Source: a virus. From it: a stretch of 33,410 nt of DNA. The notes under the pieces are model-generated. The model had not been told where the DNA came from. It made no database searches and saw nothing but the letters and a program-made list of their open reading frames with translations. Made by a program: the position numbers and the translations under genes. Below, piece after piece: positions 5,005 to 11,964 of the stretch. The DNA lies in the IMG/VR virus record IMGVR_UViG_3300049846_001507, positions 1 to 33,410 of that record. One strand, 5' to 3'. Position 1 is the stretch's first letter. Every line of letters starts with the position of its first letter.

Positions 5005-5207
5005 GCCTGAAGGATGCAGTGCAGTACATCGGCATCTATGACCCGTGTGGCGTGTGCAAGGAGGTGATCCCCTTACTTCCTGTCTGGGCGGTGCGGGAAT
5101 GGCTGGAGAGGAAAATCGTATGGCAAACACGTACCGCGACATTAGTACTTGATGAGGAACGGCTTGAGGTCTACAACGAACTGCTCGCGGAATTGGAGGG
5201 GCTATGA
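5001..5207 (+). CDS. Small hypothetical protein with CGVC motif
   Basis: The 68-residue protein has DPCGVC near residue 15, an LPVWAVREWLERK helix and a C-terminal helix (EERLEVYNELLAELEG). A single CxxC could be redox-active or half of a zinc site. Its ATG is coupled to the previous stop and its TGA to the coiled-coil gene. Role unknown. Confidence 0.58.
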   Translation: MSLKDAVQYIGIYDPCGVCKEVIPLLPVWAVREWLERKIVWQTRTATLVLDEERLEVYNELLAELEGL

Positions 5208-5536
5208 ACATGACCCAGGAAGAGGAGCGGTTACGGGCGGAAGTGGCGCGGCTGGAGGAAGAATCGCGGCAGTGGGACAAGGCGTCGCTGGTCAAGCTGC
5301 TCCGTGAGCGCGATCAGTTGCGCGAGACAATCGCAGGCCAAGAGACCAGAATAGACTCGCTTCGCAAATATCTCAGTGAAACGATTGCCTCAAAGGACGC
5401 CTTGCGCGAGGAGCTGGACAATCTCCAGCATAAGCTTAATGTGGAGACGACTGCTCGACAGATTGAGGCAATGGACTCTCGTAATGAATTGATAAAGGCG
5501 CAGGCCAGGATTGCCGAACTGGAGGGGTGGCCCTAA
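5204..5536 (+). CDS. Coiled-coil protein
   Basis: The 110-residue protein is an almost continuous coiled coil with heptad-spaced hydrophobics from residue 4 to the end (EEERLRAEVARLEEE, LVKLLRERDQLRETIAG, DSLRKYLSE, ALREELDNLQHKL, ARIAELEG). It has no catalytic motif. It is likely an oligomeric scaffold or partner protein. Its TAA overlaps the ATG of the next small frame (TAATG at 5534-5538). Confidence 0.65.
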   Translation: MNMTQEEERLRAEVARLEEESRQWDKASLVKLLRERDQLRETIAGQETRIDSLRKYLSETIASKDALREELDNLQHKLNVETTARQIEAMDSRNELIKAQARIAELEGWP

Positions 5537-5619
5537 TGTCTCCGTTCTGGATTGGCGTCGGTGGTGGTGATCTTGGCGTTGGCGTTCTTTGTGTGTTGCT
5601 GGAGGAGGTAGAATCATGA
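5536..5619 (+). CDS. 27-residue hydrophobic Gly-rich peptide
   Basis: The tiny frame starts in a TAATG overlap and ends ATGA into the next gene. It encodes MSPFWIGVGGGDLG, then VGVLCVLL, then an acidic EEVES end. It is one short hydrophobic stretch that could insert in a membrane. It may serve only to couple translation of the secreted gene that follows; the ribosome site of that gene (GGAGGAGG) lies within its end. Confidence 0.4.
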   Translation: MSPFWIGVGGGDLGVGVLCVLLEEVES

Positions 5620-5780
5620 GCAAACTGATACTTGCGGTGGCCATTCTGTGGGGTATTGTGCTGGTGAGTGAACCGGCGTTGGCGAACTGTACGTTCACCA
5701 CGGTCTATATGCCGGACGGGCGTGTGCTGACGTGCCAAACCTGCTGCTATGGCGGGAACTGCACGCAGAATTGTTTCTAG
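5616..5780 (+). CDS. Secreted six-cysteine mini-protein
   Basis: The 54-residue product has a textbook signal peptide: SK, then LILAVAILWGIVLV, then EPALA, with cleavage likely after Ala23. The mature part is about 31 residues with six Cys (25, 40, 43, 44, 49, 53) and could form three disulfides in the periplasm or outside the cell. GGAGGAGG lies 8 bases before ATG 5616. It is the last plus-strand gene and meets the minus-strand operon stop-to-stop. It could be a host-envelope effector, a toxin-like peptide or a receptor mask; nothing here decides among these. Confidence 0.65.
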   Translation: MSKLILAVAILWGIVLVSEPALANCTFTTVYMPDGRVLTCQTCCYGGNCTQNCF

Positions 5781-5993
5781 TTATGGTTTCTTATTGCCGT
5801 AGCAGGCGTCTAGATCGGCGCTAAGTGCGTCCAGATATTCTAAATTCAATGTAGCGTACCCTGGACGCACATTCCCATTCACATCATAGGCCCGCTGGAC
5901 GTGCCGCTCATACGGTTTGATCGTCGTTCCGCACCCGATCAAGCCCATCACGCAGCACAGTCCGATCGCGGTCCACCAGCGCATCCGTCGCAT
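5781..5993 (-). CDS. Lipoprotein, candidate outer-membrane spanin (Rz1-like)
   Basis: The 70-residue protein has a basic start (MRRMRWW), hydrophobic core and lipobox LIGC. The mature 48 residues begin CGTTIKPYERHV, so it should be a lipid-anchored outer-membrane protein. ATG 5993 is chosen because GGAGG lies 9 bases upstream. The gene overlaps 5908-6084 by 86 bases in another frame, recalling Rz/Rz1 nesting, and follows the endolysin and small membrane genes. In spanin pairs such a lipoprotein joins an inner-membrane partner to disrupt the outer membrane in lysis. Pro content is lower than in classic Rz1, so the assignment is tentative. Confidence 0.6.
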   Translation of the reverse strand: MRRMRWWTAIGLCCVMGLIGCGTTIKPYERHVQRAYDVNGNVRPGYATLNLEYLDALSADLDACYGNKKP

Positions 5994-6084
5994 GGTCACT
6001 GTCCTCCGTCTTCTTTTCCACTCGCCCCATGACGTAGTTGCCAACCCGGACCGCCAGATCAATGAGGGGGCCGAACCACGGCAT
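5908..6084 (-). CDS. 58-residue protein overlapping the lipoprotein gene
   Basis: It starts in a TAATG overlap with the preceding lipoprotein gene. It begins with a semi-hydrophobic N-terminus (MPWFGPLIDLAVRVGNYVMG) and continues as a charged helix (RVEKKTEDSD, DALVDRDRTVLRDGLDRVRND). Its last 86 bases are also read in another frame as the start of the 5781-5993 lipoprotein. It could be the inner-membrane or periplasmic partner of that lipoprotein, though the N-terminal segment is short and amphipathic for a membrane anchor. The small size makes this provisional. Confidence 0.45.
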   Translation of the reverse strand: MPWFGPLIDLAVRVGNYVMGRVEKKTEDSDHATDALVDRDRTVLRDGLDRVRNDDQTV

Positions 6085-6257
6085 TATTTCTTCTCTGGCA
6101 TCACGGCATCTTTCGCCGTGTTCGCATTATCTTTCACGTCTTCATAGATCTTGCCGCTGATATCAATGAGACTATGAGCGACCTGTTTGATCTGATCCAG
6201 GGTTTTCCCACAACCGGAAAGCGAGAGTGCTATAATGGTTGCGAGTACGAGCTTCAT
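6084..6257 (-). CDS. Small lipoprotein of the lysis cassette
   Basis: The 57-residue product has a lipoprotein signal (MKLVLATIIALS, lipobox LSGC at residues 13-16) and a 42-residue mature helix (TLDQIKQVAHSLIDISGKIYEDV) ending EKK. GGAGGAG precedes ATG 6257, which overlaps the upstream stop (ATGA). It sits between a holin-like gene and a second lipoprotein gene. It may act as an outer-membrane lysis component or a lysis-timing factor. The lipoprotein call is firm; the role is inferred. Confidence 0.62.
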   Translation of the reverse strand: MKLVLATIIALSLSGCGKTLDQIKQVAHSLIDISGKIYEDVKDNANTAKDAVMPEKK

Positions 6258-6430
6258 CGTGTCTCCTCCTTTTTGAATCGAGACAAAAACCCATGCACCA
6301 ACTGAAAGATGCTATTGGCCTGAATGGCCGGAATCGAGGCCAGTGCCTCACTGATGACCCACAACCCAAAGCCGAGCGCGGCTCCAGTCGGGGACGATAG
6401 AAAGGTCCATGCATCTTGGACGAGTTCCAT
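6254..6430 (-). CDS. Small membrane protein, holin candidate
   Basis: The 58-residue protein has one or two hydrophobic segments (TGAALGFGLWVISEALASIPAI, then SIFQLVHGFL) and a basic/acidic tail (SRFKKEETR). Its NSIFQL...FL ending resembles small membrane proteins encoded beside phage endolysins. AAAGGAG lies before ATG 6430, and the TGA overlaps the next ATG. Holins permeabilise the inner membrane to release or activate endolysin; this gene and 6445-6699 are the two candidates here. Confidence 0.55.
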   Translation of the reverse strand: MELVQDAWTFLSSPTGAALGFGLWVISEALASIPAIQANSIFQLVHGFLSRFKKEETR

Positions 6431-6444
6431 GGTAACTCCTTTGG

Positions 6445-6699
6445 TTAGTGAGGATCTTTCATGCCATTCATCCCCATTTGTGTTTTGACAACGGCGATGT
6501 GGGTGGTGTGTTCTTGAACGGTTTCGTAGAGGGTTTGGAATTCTTCATCACGGAAACGTTTGAGATCATCTTCAATGGTTTCGATACGCTTGATGATGGC
6601 TTTTCCGATCCACTGTAGGGCACCGAGAAGTGTGACCAGTAGAAACGTAAGGAGAGGACCAAGATTAAGATGGTTAAGACTACCGAGAATATCGTCCAC
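6445..6699 (-). CDS. Membrane-anchored coiled-coil protein, holin or inner spanin candidate
   Basis: The 84-residue protein starts with GTG at 6699, six bases after AAGGAGG. Residues 13-34 are one strong membrane span (GPLLTFLLVTLLGALQWI). A charged coiled coil follows (KRIETIEDDLKRFRDEEFQTLYETVQEHTTHIAVV). This single-span plus coil layout suits an inner-membrane spanin (Rz-like) or a XhlA-type holin accessory. An ATG two bases upstream (6701) opens a different frame of 77 residues, also with a hydrophobic start, which looks like a shadow. It lies directly after the endolysin gene. Confidence 0.6.
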   Translation of the reverse strand: MDDILGSLNHLNLGPLLTFLLVTLLGALQWIGKAIIKRIETIEDDLKRFRDEEFQTLYETVQEHTTHIAVVKTQMGMNGMKDPH

Positions 6700-6710
6700 A
6701 TCGTACCTCC

Positions 6711-7034
6711 TTAAGCTTCCGCAGGCTTGTCCGATTCTTTTGGATCAAATTCGACATGGATATGATCGGACTCCAGTACCACGTCGAATTGCTCACCCAG
6801 AGCATCCTTGAGACTTTGCACCACGAGATTCACCGACGCGGTCGGTAGATTATAGGTCCGCAGGTCAAGCGCCTTGCCTTTGTAGTGCAAGCTGTTCGCC
6901 CCGTGCTTGCCGTCACTGGCAGACGTAATGACGCACGGGACATTGCAGTGCCGTTGATAAATGTTGCTGGCAATCGTGTAGGCGATGGCCAGTTGCGGGG
7001 CAATACCTCGGAGATCCACGCCAGCTTTAATCAT
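6711..7034 (-). CDS. M15-family peptidase endolysin
   Basis: The 107-residue protein matches the core of zinc L-alanyl-D-glutamate or D-Ala-D-Ala peptidases (M15). SLHYKGKALDLR gives His50 and Asp57, the same 7-residue spacing as the zinc His/Asp of T5 endolysin. SDHIHVEF gives His93 as third ligand, with Asp90 in the usual catalytic position. These enzymes cut peptidoglycan stem peptides. It is shorter than T5 endolysin and lacks a separate wall-binding domain. It has no signal peptide, so it needs a holin. Its ATG lies inside the stop region of the upstream zinc-ribbon gene. Confidence 0.82.
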   Translation of the reverse strand: MIKAGVDLRGIAPQLAIAYTIASNIYQRHCNVPCVITSASDGKHGANSLHYKGKALDLRTYNLPTASVNLVVQSLKDALGEQFDVVLESDHIHVEFDPKESDKPAEA

Positions 7035-7203
7035 GCTGCCTCGAATCCGGTCCGTCTAACCGTTTGGTGATACTGCGTGACATATCTTCCGTCGTCCAGC
7101 CGCAGATCCCACACCACCAGGCGTAGTGATCAGCGGGGCGCTTCAGGATCGTCTGTCGTTTCGCAGCGATACACATCGGGCAGAGCCGCATCCAATACAG
7201 CAT
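7027..7203 (-). CDS. Small zinc-ribbon protein
   Basis: The 58-residue product has CPMC (residues 8-11) and CGIC (31-34), a four-Cys ribbon, with a basic linker and tail (AAKRQTILKRP, SITKRLDGPDSRQHD). It begins two bases after the stop of the 489-residue gene and overlaps the endolysin start by 8 bases (ATGATTAA). A DNA- or protein-binding ribbon is likely. It is unusual in being placed between virion and lysis genes. Unassigned family. Confidence 0.6.
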   Translation of the reverse strand: MLYWMRLCPMCIAAKRQTILKRPADHYAWWCGICGWTTEDMSRSITKRLDGPDSRQHD

Positions 7204-7204
7204 G

Positions 7205-8674
7205 TCATTGCTGCGTTGCGGCTCCCGCCGCCAATGGCGCCTGCCGCTTCATGAGTTCCTGTATCATCAGGTCATAGCGTGACGGCGGCTTTACTGCTGG
7301 CGATTGCAGAACGGCAGCCAGTTGATCGGGATGTTGATAGAGATTCGCCATATACCGATCAATTTTCGGTTCGATATGAGACGCATATCGTTCAGCCAAC
7401 CATTTCGTTGTTGTGACAGGCCGTGACAGCCAGGGCGGGAGGATTTGATGGGCGGCAGATGGGGCAATATCTACGCCTCCACGCAAGTCTGCCCGTTGAA
7501 TCGGTTTATACATTGCCTCTCGATTTTCCATGAGCGTATCCAGCACCTTACTACGGCCTGAATACTCAGCCAGATATGGTTTCCACAATCCCCCGCTGGC
7601 ATCGTCAATCGCGTCATCAATGGCCTTTTTGACCCCGATCAAGCGGGTAGCCCGGAAGGCTTCAGAGATTTTCGGGTCCGCCTTATCCATCGCGGCATCA
7701 ACCACTTGATCTAAGCCTTCTTTCTTGTACTGATAGAGCGTGCGGGCATCAATGCGCCCATACTGGTCTTTCATCTCAATCAGTTTGTCACGGATAGCAT
7801 TGAGGGCCTTTTCTGAAGCTGGAGCGCCTTTGACTTCAGGAGTCGCTAATTCTTGGTTGACTGCTTTCAGCACAGCATTCGCCTTAATCCCAAACTTGGC
7901 ATTGGCCGCATCCAGAGCCGCTTCCCGCATGGGACCAGTGACCGCATTTCTGGAATGAGCCCCCTGTTCTAACGCGAAGTCTTGAAACTTCTTCAACTTG
8001 GCAAATTCAGTCGAGATTCCGCCAGGGGTTTGCGCCACCGCCTGTTGATGGCCTTGAATCACTGGCCCAAACTCCGATCCGACCATCTTCTCGGCGGCGG
8101 TCTGCGGATACGAGGGCAACGGAGACGGTTGTGTCAGGACTCGTGCGGCATCATCGGTATATGGGCCAATCTTGTCACGTAACCAGGCATTGGACATCGC
8201 AATCGGGCCGAATTTCTCAGCCGTTTTGGCTCCAGCCCGCTTCATGATTTCTCCAGCCTTGACAACGGCAGGAATCACCGCAGGGGCTACGCCCGCAACC
8301 CCGATACGGGTCAGATCTGGCTGATTGGCTTCAGGGATAACGCTCTTGCCGTAGACGCCCAAACTTTGATTGAGGGTTTCCCCTAGGGCCGAACCTGCCA
8401 TCCCCCCAGGTAATCCCCCTAAAAACGTGCCCGCTGCGGTGGTCGCCATAGGAATTGCCATTTCCTTGACCGCCCTTCCTGCGTATTGCGGAAAGGTTTC
8501 AGTCGGTTTGACAGCCATGGCCAGTTTACCGGCGAGCGAGGTTTGCGGCTCACTGACCGTTTGTTTGGCTAAATCAAGGTTTTGGCGTTGAATTACCTGA
8601 ACGATTTGGTCGTCGGACATCGCGTCGGGAAACTCGACGTGCCCCATGCCAGGAACATCAATAATCTTCGCCAT
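7205..8674 (-). CDS. Putative internal virion / DNA-ejection protein
   Basis: The 489-residue protein starts with IDVPGMGHVEFPDAMSDDQI, an N-terminal motif frequent in large phage virion proteins. It follows with a Gly-zipper hydrophobic stretch (residues 75-110: TTAAGTFLGGLPGGMAG) that could insert in a membrane, then a long helical body with few Cys. Size, position next to another helical protein and absence of enzyme motifs fit podovirus ejection proteins, which leave the virion with the DNA and form a conduit across the envelope. Start overlaps the previous stop (TAATG). The role is inferred. Confidence 0.55.
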   Translation of the reverse strand: MAKIIDVPGMGHVEFPDAMSDDQIVQVIQRQNLDLAKQTVSEPQTSLAGKLAMAVKPTETFPQYAGRAVKEMAIPMATTAAGTFLGGLPGGMAGSALGETLNQSLGVYGKSVIPEANQPDLTRIGVAGVAPAVIPAVVKAGEIMKRAGAKTAEKFGPIAMSNAWLRDKIGPYTDDAARVLTQPSPLPSYPQTAAEKMVGSEFGPVIQGHQQAVAQTPGGISTEFAKLKKFQDFALEQGAHSRNAVTGPMREAALDAANAKFGIKANAVLKAVNQELATPEVKGAPASEKALNAIRDKLIEMKDQYGRIDARTLYQYKKEGLDQVVDAAMDKADPKISEAFRATRLIGVKKAIDDAIDDASGGLWKPYLAEYSGRSKVLDTLMENREAMYKPIQRADLRGGVDIAPSAAHQILPPWLSRPVTTTKWLAERYASHIEPKIDRYMANLYQHPDQLAAVLQSPAVKPPSRYDLMIQELMKRQAPLAAGAATQQ

Positions 8675-10086
8675 TATTCAATCTTCCCTGTTGCGGGGTT
8701 ATATTTTCTAATTTTCTCCGTCTGACTAGACGGAGGCGAAATAGACGGTGCAGCTCCACCGCTCTTATGTTTCATGTTATAGGCATCTTGCAACCGAGTT
8801 TTGGCATCATTGGAGAATGTAATAATGTCGTTCAATTGCTTCTTGAATTGGTCGATACCTTGTGTTGTATCAAGAGCGGCCAAATTCGATTCCAACCGTC
8901 TCCCTTCAGCATCGGAGACATTGCCTAACGCTCCACCTGTCTTACTGTTATTGCGCATGTCTTGCAGAACATCAAATGCAACTTGAGATTTGAGGGTATT
9001 GAGCAATGCACGGGCATCGGCAGCGTCAGTCCCAGGAATATCCGGGACTTTCCCGCGAATTCCGGTGATGCCAGCAAGACCAGGATGAGTCAAGATCGCA
9101 TTAGCCGTACTGGCCAATCGGTTCATATTAGCGGTGCTGGATTGCAATTGGGCTGTATCTTGATTGAAAGCTCCTTGCAATTTGGTGTCGGCAGGGCCTC
9201 CAGGAATAGCTTCAAGATTGCCGTCAGCAGTCATACGATACCCAGGAGGAATTTTTCCTTGCCCGCTCTGCGCCAGACGCGTTTTTGCTTCAAATTCCGT
9301 CTGCCACTTCTTAAATTCCTGATCCTTCGCTTGTTTTTCTCGTTCCAACCGTTCCCGATCTTCACGGGCAAGGGCCCGATCTCCAAGTTGGAGATTGAGG
9401 CTATCTAACTGCGCTTTGAGCGCATCGCCTTTTTGACCAAGCAAGAGTTTATTCATTTCTTCCCGTGATTCACGGTCTAGAGTTCGCTGTTCTCTGTCCA
9501 GTCCTTTCTGCTCTTCTATCTGTTGCCGTTCGGCCATAAACTTCGCTGCTTCTCGCACACGTGGATTCTGCCCCATCATGGCTTGCGTAATGGCTTGCTG
9601 GACTTCTTCCTTACTCCGTGGCTGCATGGTGGTCATGGTCGGGGCAGGCCCTTCCATGTCACCAGCCGGTCCAGCAACCGGCGCCCCAGGACCTTCGACG
9701 GGTTGTTCGACAGGCTTCGGCGCAAGGGATTGCTGAAATTCTGCCACTTCCTTTTTCTGCCGGTCCTGAATCGCTTTGGCCATCTCCATGCGCTTCTGGT
9801 CGTTGGCATGCATCAGATAGGCGCCCACCCCAGCTTGCGCAAGATTGCCCACATGCTGAAGCGGAGAGGGTGGGACATAAAATCGCCCGACCATCTGTCC
9901 TTGGGGCTGCTGCATGCCTTGGGAGAGCAACATCTGCGCAATCAGTTGTTTAGTGCGGTCGCCTTGAACCGCCGCATAGGCCTCAGGATCTTGGTCGTAG
10001 GCATTGGCGGCTTGCCCGATACCATAGAGTCCTATCGGCCCCATCATGCCTCCATACCCTCCACCATAGCCGCCTGCATAGTTCAT
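8674..10086 (-). CDS. Putative internal virion protein, coiled-coil rich
   Basis: The 470-residue protein has a Gly/Tyr/Met-rich start (YAGGYGGGYGGMMGP) and a Gln-rich helical region. A long coiled coil follows at about residues 165-275 (ERQQIEEQKGLDREQRTLD, REDRERLEREKQAKDQ), then a helical C-terminus with a Pro/Ser tail. It is coupled to the 489-residue protein by TAATG. Together they look like a pair of ejection proteins made in equal amounts. No catalytic motif. Strong as a virion gene by position; the specific role is inferred. Confidence 0.55.
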   Translation of the reverse strand: MNYAGGYGGGYGGMMGPIGLYGIGQAANAYDQDPEAYAAVQGDRTKQLIAQMLLSQGMQQPQGQMVGRFYVPPSPLQHVGNLAQAGVGAYLMHANDQKRMEMAKAIQDRQKKEVAEFQQSLAPKPVEQPVEGPGAPVAGPAGDMEGPAPTMTTMQPRSKEEVQQAITQAMMGQNPRVREAAKFMAERQQIEEQKGLDREQRTLDRESREEMNKLLLGQKGDALKAQLDSLNLQLGDRALAREDRERLEREKQAKDQEFKKWQTEFEAKTRLAQSGQGKIPPGYRMTADGNLEAIPGGPADTKLQGAFNQDTAQLQSSTANMNRLASTANAILTHPGLAGITGIRGKVPDIPGTDAADARALLNTLKSQVAFDVLQDMRNNSKTGGALGNVSDAEGRRLESNLAALDTTQGIDQFKKQLNDIITFSNDAKTRLQDAYNMKHKSGGAAPSISPPSSQTEKIRKYNPATGKIE

Positions 10087-10095
10087 AGTGTCCTC

Positions 10096-10335
10096 TTACT
10101 GAATGGGATTACCGTAGAGGTCAAAGCCAGCCATCGGATTAGACCGCTGCATTGGAGCGGTGTTCCCTTGGCCCATTCTCGCCATTTGCTGCGCTATCAT
10201 AGCCATGGCCACTTGCGTTTTCGGATCTTTCATGGCCTGTCCCATATTTGCCCGTGCCACACGCCACATTGGCGGAGATTGCGATTCAGATGACATCAAC
10301 AACGGCTGATCTGGATTATCATACGCGCTCAACAT
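10096..10335 (-). CDS. Small Met/Gln-rich virion-associated protein
   Basis: The 79-residue protein starts at ATG 10335, overlapping the stop of the diiron-type gene; longer in-frame starts would lie deep in that gene. It is rich in Met and Gln (VAMAMIAQQMARMGQG) and ends AGFDLYGNPIQ. It has no motif. Its position between the diiron-type enzyme and the ejection-like genes suggests a small structural or assembly protein. Confidence 0.55.
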   Translation of the reverse strand: MLSAYDNPDQPLLMSSESQSPPMWRVARANMGQAMKDPKTQVAMAMIAQQMARMGQGNTAPMQRSNPMAGFDLYGNPIQ

Positions 10336-10844
10336 GCTGTGCCTCCGTCCCATAGTCGTTGGGTAAGGACGTTCCAAATTGCCGCCTTCGTCCACTGGTA
10401 ATTCTTCATGATATGGCCTTGCAGCGTCACATCTTCAATCGCCAAGATTTCGTCTTTGACCATTTTGCCATGATCCAAGTCATGGATGGCATGATGCCGA
10501 AGACAGGGTAAAGGGCCATACAGTTCTTCGAGCGCATCTACCGTTTCCAGTGGCGTGGGGTTACATTCGAGGGCTGCCATATAGCCCAGGAGCATGCTCG
10601 GATGGTGATGGAAGATGTAATAATACTGGGCTCCCGCAATCGCCGCCGCCTCACAATCACACTCTGACGGCACGCCACCAAGACGCACAATGTCTTGCTT
10701 CAACCATTCTGCATGTTCCGTTTCAGTGGGGAGACGGTCCCACATATTGGCGGCAATCAAGAGTCCTTCCGTAGCCTGCATGAGCGCATGGTTAAACGTC
10801 ATTTGCACAAGCAGTTCATGTTTTGCGACAGGCATTGTCGTCAT
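10329..10844 (-). CDS. Haem-oxygenase-like diiron oxidase family protein
   Basis: The 171-residue all-helical protein matches the iron-containing redox / HDO family (CADD, SznF central domain type). The layout is N33-MWD, H44 and a following LGG; then YYYIFHHHPSMLLGYMAALE with Glu93; then LRHH-AIHDLDHGK, where His118-x3-Asp122-x2-His125 has the exact HDO spacing. In the family the first-helix Glu lies seven residues before the His; here that place is Arg37, with Asp36 beside it, so one ligand may be changed. HDOs activate O2 for oxidative cleavage or N-oxygenation. Placement inside a virion operon is very unusual. Fold is likely; activity is unproven. Confidence 0.68.
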   Translation of the reverse strand: MTTMPVAKHELLVQMTFNHALMQATEGLLIAANMWDRLPTETEHAEWLKQDIVRLGGVPSECDCEAAAIAGAQYYYIFHHHPSMLLGYMAALECNPTPLETVDALEELYGPLPCLRHHAIHDLDHGKMVKDEILAIEDVTLQGHIMKNYQWTKAAIWNVLTQRLWDGGTAC

Positions 10845-10845
10845 C

Positions 10846-11964
10846 TCAGAACATCATCGCTCCGGCCATGAGAGCGGCACTGCCCAACCCTGCGGCAGCT
10901 CCTTGCTGATTGCTCGCCGCAGCAGAGCGCGCATTAAACAAATCCGTATTATAGCCTGAGAGCGCATTCATCCCAGCAAAGGTCGGAGCTGGGGCAATCT
11001 GATTGCCGCCCTGGAACCCTGGGACAGCAAAGGGATTCTGCACTTGTGAACCCGACACGAGAGCCGTGATTTCGTTGATTGGCACTTCTCGTTGCGCCAG
11101 CATTTCCGTGATGGCCTGCCGTCGCCGTTCCGCATCGAGGCCAAAGTCGCGGGACGCTTCCTGGCCCGCCGACATGAAGGCGACATTCCTCGCATCGTTG
11201 TAGGCCCGGTCGATGGATCGCATGCGGTTGTCATAAGCTGTACTCCCTGGTCTGATTCCTGCCGCAATCAGTTCAGAATTGGCATTATCGCGGGAGACAT
11301 TGGTATCTTCATTGACACGGCTCATCATGGCATTGATGACTTTGTTGCGAGTGTCCTCAGCATTTCCAGGCATCGCGGGAATACCACTGTAGTCAATGCC
11401 TTTGCCGACGACACCTTGCAGCGAGGTTGCGCCTTGTTCGCCTAAGCCACCAAGGAGCTTCTTGACGCGATTGGTCTGATCGAAAATCGCCTGTTGTTCC
11501 GGCGAGAGGGTTTGCCGAATCGTGGCTTGATTGGGATTCAGGATGTAGTTGTCTTTAACAGGAGCGACTGGGGGTTTCCCTGACGGCCAAAAGGCTTCAA
11601 ACGGGCCTTCAAATGGACCACGATCCCCGCCACCGAAAAGACCGAAAATACTGGTGGGATCATGGACCTGTTTTACGGCATCTAGTATTCCACCCCCCCC
11701 ACCATTTCCACCGCCGCCTCCGGTCGCCCATTGGTTATAGGCTTTATCAAAGGCTGCTTTTTGGCTGGTATAATTCTGAAGCGCCTTATCATACCCAGAC
11801 TGGTCAAATCCTGTGCCCCATTCAACGGTTTGATTGCCATAGGGCGTAATGACGTTAGGGTTATTGAGCTTGGCCTGGGTTTGGGCGGCCTTGATGTTTT
11901 GAGCGCCCTGGGTTTGGGCGGCTCCGATATAATCAGGCGCAGGCGGTGGACTTGGCGCACACAT
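10846..11964 (-). CDS. Phage virion protein, Gly-rich, putative tail or ejection component
   Basis: The 372-residue protein opens MCAPSPPPAPDYIGAAQTQGA with NNPNVITPYGNQTV, a start shared by many podovirus virion proteins next to ejection genes. It has a poly-Gly linker (about residues 82-92, encoded partly by a G8 run), a helical middle (QQAIFDQTNRVKKLLGGLG, then NSELIAAGIRPGSTAYDNRM) and an Ala-rich C-terminus that is weakly hydrophobic. GGAGG precedes ATG 11964, which lies inside the end of the GNAT gene (32-base overlap). Likely a virion protein; the exact part is not certain. Confidence 0.6.
   Translation of the reverse strand: MCAPSPPPAPDYIGAAQTQGAQNIKAAQTQAKLNNPNVITPYGNQTVEWGTGFDQSGYDKALQNYTSQKAAFDKAYNQWATGGGGGNGGGGGILDAVKQVHDPTSIFGLFGGGDRGPFEGPFEAFWPSGKPPVAPVKDNYILNPNQATIRQTLSPEQQAIFDQTNRVKKLLGGLGEQGATSLQGVVGKGIDYSGIPAMPGNAEDTRNKVINAMMSRVNEDTNVSRDNANSELIAAGIRPGSTAYDNRMRSIDRAYNDARNVAFMSAGQEASRDFGLDAERRRQAITEMLAQREVPINEITALVSGSQVQNPFAVPGFQGGNQIAPAPTFAGMNALSGYNTDLFNARSAAASNQQGAAAGLGSAALMAGAMMF

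Noticed and set aside
9523-10293. Long plus-strand frame (256 residues) opposite the 470-residue virion gene
   Set aside because: Its composition is extreme in His, Arg and Leu with no domain, no ribosome site and no neighbours on that strand; it is the antisense shadow of a real coiled-coil gene.
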